Positions 8,538 to 15,368 of a stretch of DNA of 24,417 bases are shown here, in pieces; positions within the stretch are counted from its first letter, which is position 1, and each line of letters begins with the position of its first letter. A program made the position numbers and the translations under genes. Source of the DNA: a virus; the IMG/VR virus record IMGVR_UViG_3300008050_000306, positions 1 to 24,417 of that record; one strand, 5' to 3'. The notes under the pieces are model-generated. The model ran no database searches, had not been told where the DNA came from, and worked only from the letters and a program-made list of their open reading frames with translations.

Positions 8538-9489
8538 TTGTCCGTACTTCGATTTTTAAATTAACACCTGATTCGTTATCGTCATAGAACTTTCTGAAAG
8601 CTCTAATATCCCCTAATCTCATCTCATCAATGTACTTGATTAAGAATGTTGGGTCACTATTTCCGTTTGCTGTCACAATTTGTCGTTGTAACGTGTAAGA
8701 TGACCTATGATTAACTTGTGATTTAGCTTCATCATCTTTCTCAATCTGAGCTTCAATAGCTTCCTCATCTCTAACCGTAAGATAACGATACTTGATTACA
8801 TCTTTACTTTGTGGACATTCGAAGTCGAAGTACCCGTTTTCATCTGGTTCCTTCTCCATGTAGATATATTCCAAATCGTTAAGGTCATATTCAACCTCTT
8901 CGGCTACACCGTCATTACCGATTACCGTCATTGAGTACATGTTACCGAATGAGCTACCTCTCAACCATATCATAATGGCGTTTCGGTCACCCAATAGTAA
9001 ATCTTCATACTTCAAGTTTGGTTCCAATAGATTACGACTAATCAAAACTTTAAGGAAGTCACCACTCTCCAATAGATTAGCTGATGTCAGAATATTCTCA
9101 TCTGAACCAGTCATATATGCCACCTTAACATTTGCTTTAACACCTTTATAGGTTTTACCTTTTGAAGGTAGTGGTATCATGTCATAAGAAGCATCCCATT
9201 TAGGCATCATCAACGCATTGAATTCAACATCAACTGCTGGTGTTGGTATCATTGGTTGTGGTGGTGCTACTTGAGGTGGTGCTACGGTAGTTTGCGCTAT
9301 TTGTTCATAACTGTTAGCCTCTGGTGCTGGTGGAGTTTGATTAAGAAGCGCTTCATCACGAAGTCTTATTTGTTCCTCTGTGCGCCTCATCATTTCTTGT
9401 TGCGCCTCATTTAATTTGTCGTTATTTGCGTGTGGGTCACCTTGTGCCGTATTAGCAGGTGGGAAAACATTTGGTTTTTTATCAGCCAT
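8473..9489 (-). CDS. T4 gp26-family baseplate hub / tail assembly protein
   Basis: A 338-residue protein of the T4 gp26/T4_baseplate family. Residues 1-95 are a low-complexity Pro/Gln/Ala-rich leader. The family core starts at about 100: IPLPSKGKTYKG (105-116), then AYMTGSDENIL and LKVLISRNLLEP, followed by YEDLLLGDRNAIMIWLRGSSFGNMY (split here as YEDLLLGDRNAI / MIWLRGSSFGNMY, 161-185), the hallmark DLL-GDRN-R-SS-G pattern. The usual metal-binding CxxC pairs are degraded to GNDG and TSGG. The C-terminus FLPFNFNFFW is the expected family end, so the zero-frame product is complete. It ends directly after a T7 run that overlaps the gp51-like frame. It lies 11 nt downstream of the 125-aa gene and is probably co-transcribed with it. 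Position between tube and tape measure is that of tail-assembly chaperones, so a chaperone role is plausible; T4 gp26 acts in hub assembly. Confidence 0.75.
   Translation of the reverse strand: MADKKPNVFPPANTAQGDPHANNDKLNEAQQEMMRRTEEQIRLRDEALLNQTPPAPEANSYEQIAQTTVAPPQVAPPQPMIPTPAVDVEFNALMMPKWDASYDMIPLPSKGKTYKGVKANVKVAYMTGSDENILTSANLLESGDFLKVLISRNLLEPNLKYEDLLLGDRNAIMIWLRGSSFGNMYSMTVIGNDGVAEEVEYDLNDLEYIYMEKEPDENGYFDFECPQSKDVIKYRYLTVRDEEAIEAQIEKDDEAKSQVNHRSSYTLQRQIVTANGNSDPTFLIKYIDEMRLGDIRAFRKFYDDNESGVNLKIEVRTSGGESVSTFLPFNFNFFWSNS
8487..8493 (-). other. T7 run, candidate +1/-2 frameshift site
   Basis: On the minus strand the zero frame reads AAC TTT TTT TGG TCT AAC TCA TGA. A +1 slip (skip one T) or a -2 slip on the run gives TTT GGT CTA ACT CAT, which enters the gp51-like frame. 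A -1 shift would instead hit TAA within a few codons. The run is seven bases and lies 11 bases before the zero-frame stop. Confidence 0.5.
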
Positions 9490-9500
9490 TTTATTAAAAC

Positions 9501-9878
9501 TTATTTAGTGTTATTATTCTTTAAAACATTTACAATCTGCGCTAACAGGCTTGCTGGTACTTCAACGGTCTCATTGTTATCATCCGTCTGTGCTACCACA
9601 TAATTTTCATTGGTAGTGTTATTAGTTATCAGTCTATTTCGTTCAGCTTCTAACTGAGCCTCCAATAAGGCTACTTTCTTTTTGTAATCGATTTCTTCAC
9701 CATCGTATAATGATGGGTTCATATCACTTGGTACCGATTCAGATAATGGTGCATGCATACTCACGTTATCCATGTTAATCGGGTTTCTCTTATCACTATA
9801 GTTGATAAGTCTTCTTATATGAGCAACATCAAATCTCTCATATATTTGCTCAAGGGTTACTAGTTTCAATCTTTCCAT
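9501..9878 (-). CDS. Small tail-module protein, function unknown
   Basis: A 125-residue hydrophilic protein that I do not recognise. It begins MERLKLVTLEQIYERF with a helical, amphipathic look. A short charged helix with heptad-like spacing (KKKVALLEAQLEAERNRL, about 66-83) suggests a small coiled coil, followed by an Asn/Thr/Asp-rich stretch and a final helix ending in Asn repeats. It lies between the terminator after the tube gene and the gp26-like gene, 11 nt before the latter. It is probably expressed with gp26/gp51-like proteins and may aid tail assembly. No catalytic motif is seen. Confidence 0.55.
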   Translation of the reverse strand: MERLKLVTLEQIYERFDVAHIRRLINYSDKRNPINMDNVSMHAPLSESVPSDMNPSLYDGEEIDYKKKVALLEAQLEAERNRLITNNTTNENYVVAQTDDNNETVEVPASLLAQIVNVLKNNNTK

Positions 9879-9955
9879 GATTCTAATTTTACTTCAATTT
9901 ATATAATAGTAAATAGTTTAATGCAACGTTTTTCACATTTTTAACACCAAACCAT

Positions 9956-9982
9956 AAAAAAACCCCACTGTTAGGTGAGGTT
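9956..9982 (-). terminator. Intrinsic terminator after the tube gene
   Basis: On the minus strand AACCTCAC, loop CTAACA, GTGGGGTT form an 8-bp stem with one T-G pair, followed by TTTTT. It lies 23 bases after the tube stop codon, so it ends the abundant tube transcript or attenuates read-through into the assembly genes. Confidence 0.8.
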
Positions 9983-10005
9983 TAGTGAATCGTAAAAATG
10001 TGTTA

Positions 10006-10494
10006 TTAGAATAATAGGATTGCTCGGTCAAATCGCATTGTAGCAACGATATCAGCGATAGCGTCATCATCCATACTAAGCTCACCGAAGTTAACGTTAG
10101 TAAGCATAGTTCCCACAAGTGCCCATTTCTCAATTACAACGCCAGCAGGGTCAAGCATTTCAAGCTCGATATCTCTTTTATAACCAGCAGCATAACCTTG
10201 TCTACCTGTAATAGATTCAGATTGTAGTCTTACCCACTCCATAATCGCTTGCGCTGAAGAAGGACCGATTGCATCTCTGAAAGTAACGTCAATTGCTTCC
10301 CAATAGAAACGACCAACTACCCAAGTTGATGTGTTAAGGAATGGTATTTCGACCTCTCCTTGTGTAATTGAAGGTCTAGAGGCTGACGCCAACCACCATT
10401 CTTGAATTCCCAAATCTGCTGGGAAACGTAGCATCCATCTATTCTTCCTTTTCGGTTCATAGGGATTGGGCATTTTCATTAGTAAATCAGCCAT
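10006..10494 (-). CDS. Tail tube protein
   Basis: A 162-residue protein of T4 gp19 size and type, the major tail tube subunit forming hexameric rings inside the sheath. It begins with MPNPYEPKRKNRWMLRFP, a common start for phage tube proteins (basic segment followed by a first strand). Other features are VEIPFLNTSTWVVGRFYWEA, IDVTFRDAIGPSSAQAIMEW, GYKRDIELEMLDPAGVVIEKW and NVNFGELSMDDD, the usual tube pattern of an antiparallel beta sandwich with the two-helix segment in the middle. The order sheath, small gene, tube fits T4-like phages. A strong terminator follows and an ATATTTATA motif lies 40 nt before the start, so it has its own transcription unit as expected for a high-copy protein. The ATG has no Shine-Dalgarno sequence. 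Confidence 0.9.
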   Translation of the reverse strand: MADLLMKMPNPYEPKRKNRWMLRFPADLGIQEWWLASASRPSITQGEVEIPFLNTSTWVVGRFYWEAIDVTFRDAIGPSSAQAIMEWVRLQSESITGRQGYAAGYKRDIELEMLDPAGVVIEKWALVGTMLTNVNFGELSMDDDAIADIVATMRFDRAILLF

Positions 10495-10534
10495 GTGTAT
10501 ATTGTTTTAGTATTAGTTAGTTATTCTTTACGTT

Positions 10535-10543
10535 TATAAATAT
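10535..10543 (-). promoter_or_regulatory. Late-promoter-like motif ATATTTATA before the tube gene
   Basis: A full ATATTTATA match on the minus strand, 40 nt before the tube ATG and 22 nt past the end of the 123-aa gene. It lies in a 71-bp gap with no other signal. Confidence 0.5.
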
Positions 10544-10565
10544 GTCGAAGTAGAAAAAATTTCAG

Positions 10566-10937
10566 TTAGTCGCCAAGATTTATTATTAACCCACCTGATA
10601 CCCCTTCAGTATCAAAGGCAATATCATTGAATTTATTTTGAATTTTATGTGCGTCAGCCTCAAGTTTATCTTTTGCGTTAGCCATACCCTTCTCTTCAAG
10701 ACTTGTAACCAAGTCATCAATCTTTTCCGTCTCCAAATATCGTTTAATGGTGTTGAGGGTCTTAGGAGAGCTTAGAGCCTCTTTCGCCACCTTCTGGTTA
10801 AAACCAGTAAGCTTAATACCCATAAGTGAAGCAGCACCCATTAAAACGTCCATACCAGTCGATTCACGGAGTCTTGAACGGTCAGCTTTGACCAACATCT
10901 CCAGTTGACTTTCGTTTATTCTTATTCGTTTACTCAT
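10566..10937 (-). CDS. Small virion-module protein with N-terminal INES tag
   Basis: A 123-residue protein between sheath and tube, of unknown family. It starts MSKRIRINESQLEMLV, which closely matches the N-terminus of the 448-aa protein (MDKRIKITESQFDRLF) in sequence and position. The rest is mainly helical and charged (about 28-105), with a short Gly/Asn-rich beta end (GGLIINLGD). The tag has the [LI]-x-E form that T4 prohead protease gp21 cleaves and that T4 internal head proteins carry at their N-termini, so packaging into the head is one option; a tail-assembly role is the other. It has its own position between a terminator and the tube promoter, so it is transcribed separately from the sheath. 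Confidence 0.6.
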   Translation of the reverse strand: MSKRIRINESQLEMLVKADRSRLRESTGMDVLMGAASLMGIKLTGFNQKVAKEALSSPKTLNTIKRYLETEKIDDLVTSLEEKGMANAKDKLEADAHKIQNKFNDIAFDTEGVSGGLIINLGD

Positions 10938-10941
10938 TTAC

Positions 10942-10950
10942 TATAAATAT
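10942..10950 (-). promoter_or_regulatory. ATATTTATA motif next to the start of the 123-aa gene
   Basis: A full ATATTTATA match on the minus strand, but only 4 nt before the ATG. As a -10 element this would give an almost or fully leaderless mRNA. It lies just after the sheath terminator, where a promoter is expected. Confidence 0.35.
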
Positions 10951-10961
10951 ATCTCACAAAC

Positions 10962-10992
10962 AAAAAAAGCGATGCCGTAGCATCGCTTTTTA
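10962..10992 (-). terminator. Intrinsic terminator after the sheath gene
   Basis: GCGATGC, loop CGTA, GCATCGC with A runs on one side and T runs on the other gives a stem of up to 12 bp with a T run on both strands. It lies 18 bases past the sheath stop and could act in both directions. Confidence 0.9.
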
Positions 10993-11010
10993 ATAGATAA
11001 TCAATTGATA

Positions 11011-13878
11011 TTAAACATCATCGAAAGATGCTCCTGTGTTCAAAATGTTGAACTCAACACAAATAAACTCAAGTGCTCTTGTTGGCTTGATGAATATTCG
11101 ACCACACAATTCGTTTCTATCTCTAGATTCTGGTGTGTCATCCAATTCAACTCGGAAGTCTGAAAGACCTCTTTCTGACCTGATGTTATCCAATATCGGG
11201 TTAACTAATCCTAAGAACTGGTTTCTAACGATGTCATCATTCTGCTCGAACAATAGTCTGATAGATACAGCAGAGATTAGTTTTCTTGCTTGTAACAACA
11301 ATCTTCTAACGTTGATTCTATCAAGTGCAGTTTCCTTAACTTGAAGAGTCTTGTTACCCCAGATTTTGATACCTTCACTTGCGAATGTGGTTACTGGGTT
11401 AATTCTTGCTTCATACAATGTATCTCTATTGGTTTGTGTCAACTTAAGTCTCGCTTGTATCGCTGCCACGTCACCTCTTTGGATACCTGCAACCGCATAC
11501 CAAGGGAATGCAATGTTGTCAGTCAAGGCTGCGTTTCTTACCCAGTCTCTCGTTGGTGGTAACCAAATATATACGTTATTTTCAGTGTCATTTACTTGTA
11601 CCCATGGGAAGAACGTTGCAGTATAACTGCTATCGTACATACCATCTAGGTCACTTGCAATGTCCTCTGGTGTTAGATTATCTCCACCTGAATCAACATC
11701 TGGAAGTGTCATAATATACAATGAATCGGCTCTATCTTGCTCAATCATCTCAATCGTTTCCTCTACCAATCCTGTATTTTCCAGACCGTCAATACCTGGA
11801 GTTGCAAATAAGTTAATGTTAACTGATTCTGGGTTGTTGAATGTCCAGATAGCCTCTAAGTAAGCGTAGTAATCAGATGTAATACCAGCGTCACCGTTGG
11901 TTAATGCTCTGTTTTGGAATACTTCACTTTGTAGACCTGCGATACCTTTAGCACCGTTAATTCGGTAAGTATCCTCATTGGTTCTACGGTCTCTATAAAC
12001 GTCCCATCCATCATAACCACCATAAGGTGCGAATGTGAATTTACGTGCGTAAATCTTCTCGTAAGCTGTTCCGTCTATGTCAGAATCAGTTTGGAATGGG
12101 CAACATCCTGTGTCAAATAGGAATACTGGTGAATATGTGTCACCTGAAGAGTTGTAAACAACCTCCACACCATCGATAGTTGCGCCAGTAGCAGCAATAT
12201 CCATGTGGAATCCTTTTGTTAATCCAGTCCACATTGACAACTCATTGTCGTCTGGTACACCTTTGTAGTCCAAGAAATCTTGGTCAATACCCACCGTGTC
12301 TGAAAGACCTAAGTAGAACTTTCTCTTATTCTCGTAAGTACCATAAGTTTGCTTGTAGCAAATTGTTGGGAATGTAACTCCTGAGTTAGCATCTAAATGG
12401 TAATCTCTCACTGGAACACCAATCATACCTGCTGGGAATGCATCGCTAGTATCAGTTGTATCATCCAACTCTACCAATACATATGATGAAATTGAAGGGT
12501 AGTTACCATCCAATGTACCAATCTTCTTAGCAATGTAGTTGTTTGATGTTGGGTTCATACTAAGTTTTGCAAACTTCTCTAGAACCACTTTGTTAGCATC
12601 AGTATCACTCCAAGCTCTAACTTCAAGGTCAAAGACCTTATCATCTGGCTTGATGTTTGTAATGGAGAACTTAACCGCATGGTTAGCAGCGTTACCATCA
12701 GCAATTGTCCATAGTCTGAACAATCTTAATAGATTTGTACCTCTAAGTTCCGATACCACGTATGGTGAAACAGCAGGTGCATATTCTTGTTCGTAATCTT
12801 TAAATGGTAAACCAGTAACATAGTCAACAAGTGAAAGGTTAATACCTCTTACTTTATCGTCATTAATAGCTTTATCCATCATATTTTGGTACAATTCTTC
12901 AACGAACACAGATGTCTTACCATCTTTTTCGCCTCTACCCAGAACCTTACCAATGTAATTTCTCTTACGTGTATCAAATGATAGGTTGTAATCGAATACG
13001 TCCAACGTTGTTGCAATACCACTCAATGAGAAATTACCCAATGGGTCGGTCAACGCATCAGTTGGTGTTGAACCAAATACGATATAAGTATCATCAGATG
13101 TTGTGTAACCTGAAACTTCAGGTACCAACATTTCATCTCCATCATATTCACCTCTTGAACGAAGTAATGCAACGATTTGGTTCTCAACATCAGAATATGA
13201 TGTACCTGAACAAACAGTCGTAACACCAGATGTGTAACCTGTCGTGTCACCACTTAAACCTGTTGTAATATCAGTTACATATAGGTTGAATGATGCCCCG
13301 AAGAAGTCATCACCTATCTTAATGTAAGTACAAGGTATGTTAGCTGTTGCTCCTGTAAGCGCAGTTTCTAAGAACGCTAATTCTGTGGTTAATTCACCAA
13401 GAATTGCAGTAACAGCTAAGTCGTTACTTGAATATGTTAATGTACCAGCACTAGTTGTTTGGTACTCAATTAAGTAATCACTTGAGAATCCTGTATAGGT
13501 TGTCCCCGTAGTGGTTGCCACTGTTGATGGGTCTAATGCCGCATCAATGGTGATACCCCATGCTTCACCAGCATCATAACCTGAGAATCCTAAGACTCTG
13601 GTCACAAATAATTGGTTTGATTGTGTTAAATACGATTTTGCTATATATGGTAGCTCATATTTTGGGTACCCAGTATCTTTGAATTTTGTAGCGTCTTGCC
13701 CTCCGAAGAAAGTTTGAAACTCATCATAATTTGATATGAATACAGGTTGAAATGCGGGTCCTTTTACGGTTTCTCCCGCCAAACCTAACGTGGTTACACC
13801 AACTTGTCGTGTAACAAAACTTAAATCTCTTTCGGATGTGTAAACCCCAGGACTAACGAATACTCTATTTTCAGCCAT
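11011..13878 (-). CDS. Contractile tail sheath protein
   Basis: A 955-residue tail sheath subunit (T4 gp18 family), longer than the 659 residues of T4 gp18. The N-terminus FVSPGVYTSERDLSF and QVGVTTLGLAGETVKGPAFQ is the classic sheath opening (PGVY followed by VGVTTLGLAGE). Residues 35-60 hold FISNYDEFQTFFGG. The middle, roughly 110-560, is Thr/Ser/Asp/Gly-rich and beta-like and probably contains the extra protruding domains. The conserved C-terminal part has FPWYAVAGIQRGDV, an INPVTTFASEGIKIWGNKTL segment, NVRRLLLQARKLISAV and the final ELCGRIFIKPTRALEFICV strands that make the inter-subunit mesh. It is followed by a strong terminator and has an ATATTTATA motif 50 nt upstream. Abundant structural protein; confidence is high. 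The size of the insert is the only odd point. Confidence 0.95.
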   Translation of the reverse strand: MAENRVFVSPGVYTSERDLSFVTRQVGVTTLGLAGETVKGPAFQPVFISNYDEFQTFFGGQDATKFKDTGYPKYELPYIAKSYLTQSNQLFVTRVLGFSGYDAGEAWGITIDAALDPSTVATTTGTTYTGFSSDYLIEYQTTSAGTLTYSSNDLAVTAILGELTTELAFLETALTGATANIPCTYIKIGDDFFGASFNLYVTDITTGLSGDTTGYTSGVTTVCSGTSYSDVENQIVALLRSRGEYDGDEMLVPEVSGYTTSDDTYIVFGSTPTDALTDPLGNFSLSGIATTLDVFDYNLSFDTRKRNYIGKVLGRGEKDGKTSVFVEELYQNMMDKAINDDKVRGINLSLVDYVTGLPFKDYEQEYAPAVSPYVVSELRGTNLLRLFRLWTIADGNAANHAVKFSITNIKPDDKVFDLEVRAWSDTDANKVVLEKFAKLSMNPTSNNYIAKKIGTLDGNYPSISSYVLVELDDTTDTSDAFPAGMIGVPVRDYHLDANSGVTFPTICYKQTYGTYENKRKFYLGLSDTVGIDQDFLDYKGVPDDNELSMWTGLTKGFHMDIAATGATIDGVEVVYNSSGDTYSPVFLFDTGCCPFQTDSDIDGTAYEKIYARKFTFAPYGGYDGWDVYRDRRTNEDTYRINGAKGIAGLQSEVFQNRALTNGDAGITSDYYAYLEAIWTFNNPESVNINLFATPGIDGLENTGLVEETIEMIEQDRADSLYIMTLPDVDSGGDNLTPEDIASDLDGMYDSSYTATFFPWVQVNDTENNVYIWLPPTRDWVRNAALTDNIAFPWYAVAGIQRGDVAAIQARLKLTQTNRDTLYEARINPVTTFASEGIKIWGNKTLQVKETALDRINVRRLLLQARKLISAVSIRLLFEQNDDIVRNQFLGLVNPILDNIRSERGLSDFRVELDDTPESRDRNELCGRIFIKPTRALEFICVEFNILNTGASFDDV

Positions 13879-13928
13879 TTAACTTTATTTTTTGTGTTTG
13901 CTTATTATAATATCTTGATTATCTACTT

Positions 13929-13937
13929 TATAAATAT
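13929..13937 (-). promoter_or_regulatory. Late-promoter-like motif ATATTTATA before the sheath gene
   Basis: A full match on the minus strand, 50 nt before the sheath ATG, in the 116-bp gap after the tail-completion gene. The leader between is A/T-rich and lacks a Shine-Dalgarno sequence. Confidence 0.5.
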
Positions 13938-13994
13938 GAAGGAAAAGCCAAAAGACTTAGGTATGTTATCTAATTCCCTATTTAACTCTATTTG

Positions 13995-14759
13995 TTATTT
14001 TCTAGTATCTTTGTTGGGGTCTATCTCTATCTCATTCATTATCATAGTTCTGTTGATACTAGGTTCAACCACGAAATCCTCTTCGTCCAGAATATATCCA
14101 GCCAATAACATCTCAAAGGTTTGAACGTAGAAACGTCTATTTTCGAAATCCTCAATATTACTCTCATCACTGATAGTAGGAAGTGTTACTGGCATGAAAT
14201 GTCCTTTAGGATAAATATAAGCCTGTATTGCGTTGAACGTTCGTTGAACCTTATTGTGAATCACATTCACATCAGACATTTTATTACTGAAGAATCTAAC
14301 CTCATAGGTGATATCCACAGACGTTGGTTGTGGTATCTTATATATGTCCATTCCTAACCTAGCACCATCATTTGTTGGTACCTTATAGTATGACCAATGG
14401 TGGTGTCCTGGAATATTACCTAATCCAGCATAGTTGGTTCCTTTCTGAATGTCAGGGTTTCTAACAACGGTGATGAAAGGCATCTTAATGTTCTTGTAGT
14501 CATCCGTGAACTTCCAAGTCTTGGTGAAGTCGGCATATCTTTGAATGGTAAGGAAAATAACTGGTACCGTCTCACCATCAATTTCAATCTTCAACTCATC
14601 CTTAACAAACTCAACGAAGGATGCATCCATATCTTTAATATGGACACCTTGAGGTAGGAAACCGTTATCATCAGAAATATTATGTAACAATTCCTCTCTA
14701 CGACTCACTCCCACCTTCTGTGAAGTTAATTTAAGTTGTTTTCTAAATCCTTTTGGCAT
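13995..14759 (-). CDS. Putative tail completion / sheath-stabiliser protein (gp15-like)
   Basis: A 254-residue protein directly upstream of the sheath gene, where T4-like phages place gp15 (tail sheath stabiliser). It starts MPKGFRKQLKLTSQK. A strand-rich middle has VDITYEVRFFSNKMSDVN and IHNKVQRTFNAIQAYIYPKGHFMPV. The pattern of beta strand, DxN, long helix and a GHxxPV segment is typical of tail terminator or completion proteins that cap the tail ring. The end (LLAGYILDEEDFVVEPSIN) is also of that type. Its ATG overlaps the stop of the preceding gene by one base (TAATG), so the two are coupled. Family assignment rests on position and pattern only. Confidence 0.5.
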   Translation of the reverse strand: MPKGFRKQLKLTSQKVGVSRREELLHNISDDNGFLPQGVHIKDMDASFVEFVKDELKIEIDGETVPVIFLTIQRYADFTKTWKFTDDYKNIKMPFITVVRNPDIQKGTNYAGLGNIPGHHHWSYYKVPTNDGARLGMDIYKIPQPTSVDITYEVRFFSNKMSDVNVIHNKVQRTFNAIQAYIYPKGHFMPVTLPTISDESNIEDFENRRFYVQTFEMLLAGYILDEEDFVVEPSINRTMIMNEIEIDPNKDTRK

Positions 14760-15283
14760 TATTCAGAAGTAAATTCATTTTCGTCTACTGGTGCACAAGT
14801 AACCACTTGATATACACCTTTGTATCCCATTATTGTATGCTCATTATCATAATTCTTAATACCATCATTAGCAATGCTGAAGAACCTAACTTCGGTCTCA
14901 GTAACTGGGTAACCAATATAGTCACCAAAGGTAAGCTCAACATCTAGTTCTTTCAAGTGTGCCTGATAGATAACGAATTTCAAGTTACCATCCTGTAGGT
15001 CTCTCAATGAACCAGCACCAGAATTGAAAGTCATATTCTCAGCCTCATCAATAATAGGCATCACGCTCAGTTCAACTGGAACTTTGTATACGACCTCACC
15101 TTTCCTAGCTTCACCATATTGGTCAGTAACGGTCAACTCTCTATCTACCCTGTAAAGGATAACTATGAAGTTACCATCACCTTCAAGGGATTCTCTACCC
15201 ATCTCAATTTCCAACTCGAAATCCTCTTGTGAGAAAAACTTGTTGATTCTATTTATAGGTACAATCTTGTTAGGTTTAGCCAT
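14759..15283 (-). CDS. Putative neck / head-completion protein
   Basis: A 174-residue beta-rich protein, first gene of the leftward tail block and coupled by TAATG to the tail-completion gene. In T4-like phages genes 13-15 (neck and tail completion) precede the sheath gene, so a neck role fits. The C-terminal part has FGDYIGYPVTETEVRFFSI and HTIMGYKGVYQVVTCAPV, a GD-Y...F pattern seen in connector proteins. No catalytic residues are seen. The start ATG lies 10 nt after an ATATTTATA motif. I cannot tie it to a named T4 gene, and the neck call is inferred from position. Confidence 0.45.
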   Translation of the reverse strand: MAKPNKIVPINRINKFFSQEDFELEIEMGRESLEGDGNFIVILYRVDRELTVTDQYGEARKGEVVYKVPVELSVMPIIDEAENMTFNSGAGSLRDLQDGNLKFVIYQAHLKELDVELTFGDYIGYPVTETEVRFFSIANDGIKNYDNEHTIMGYKGVYQVVTCAPVDENEFTSE

Positions 15284-15293
15284 GATGTTTTCT

Positions 15294-15302
15294 TATAAAT
15301 AT
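15294..15302 (-). promoter_or_regulatory. Late-promoter-like motif ATATTTATA before the neck-type gene
   Basis: A full match on the minus strand, 10 nt before the start. It shares the 85-bp divergent region with the helicase gene, which has its own copy in the opposite orientation at 15340-15348. Confidence 0.45.
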
Positions 15303-15339
15303 GATAGCACCACTTAAATAGGCAAAACACTTGATTTTT

Positions 15340-15348
15340 ATATTTATT
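15340..15348 (+). promoter_or_regulatory. ATATTTATT motif before the helicase gene
   Basis: Plus-strand ATATTTATT, 20 nt before the helicase ATG, in the divergent region. Confidence 0.35.
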
Positions 15349-15368
15349 TTCGTTATATTTAACTCATT

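Noticed and set aside
11036-13253. Several long frames antisense to or overlapping the sheath gene
   Set aside because: They mirror the codon structure of the sheath gene, have no family patterns and no promoter or start context.
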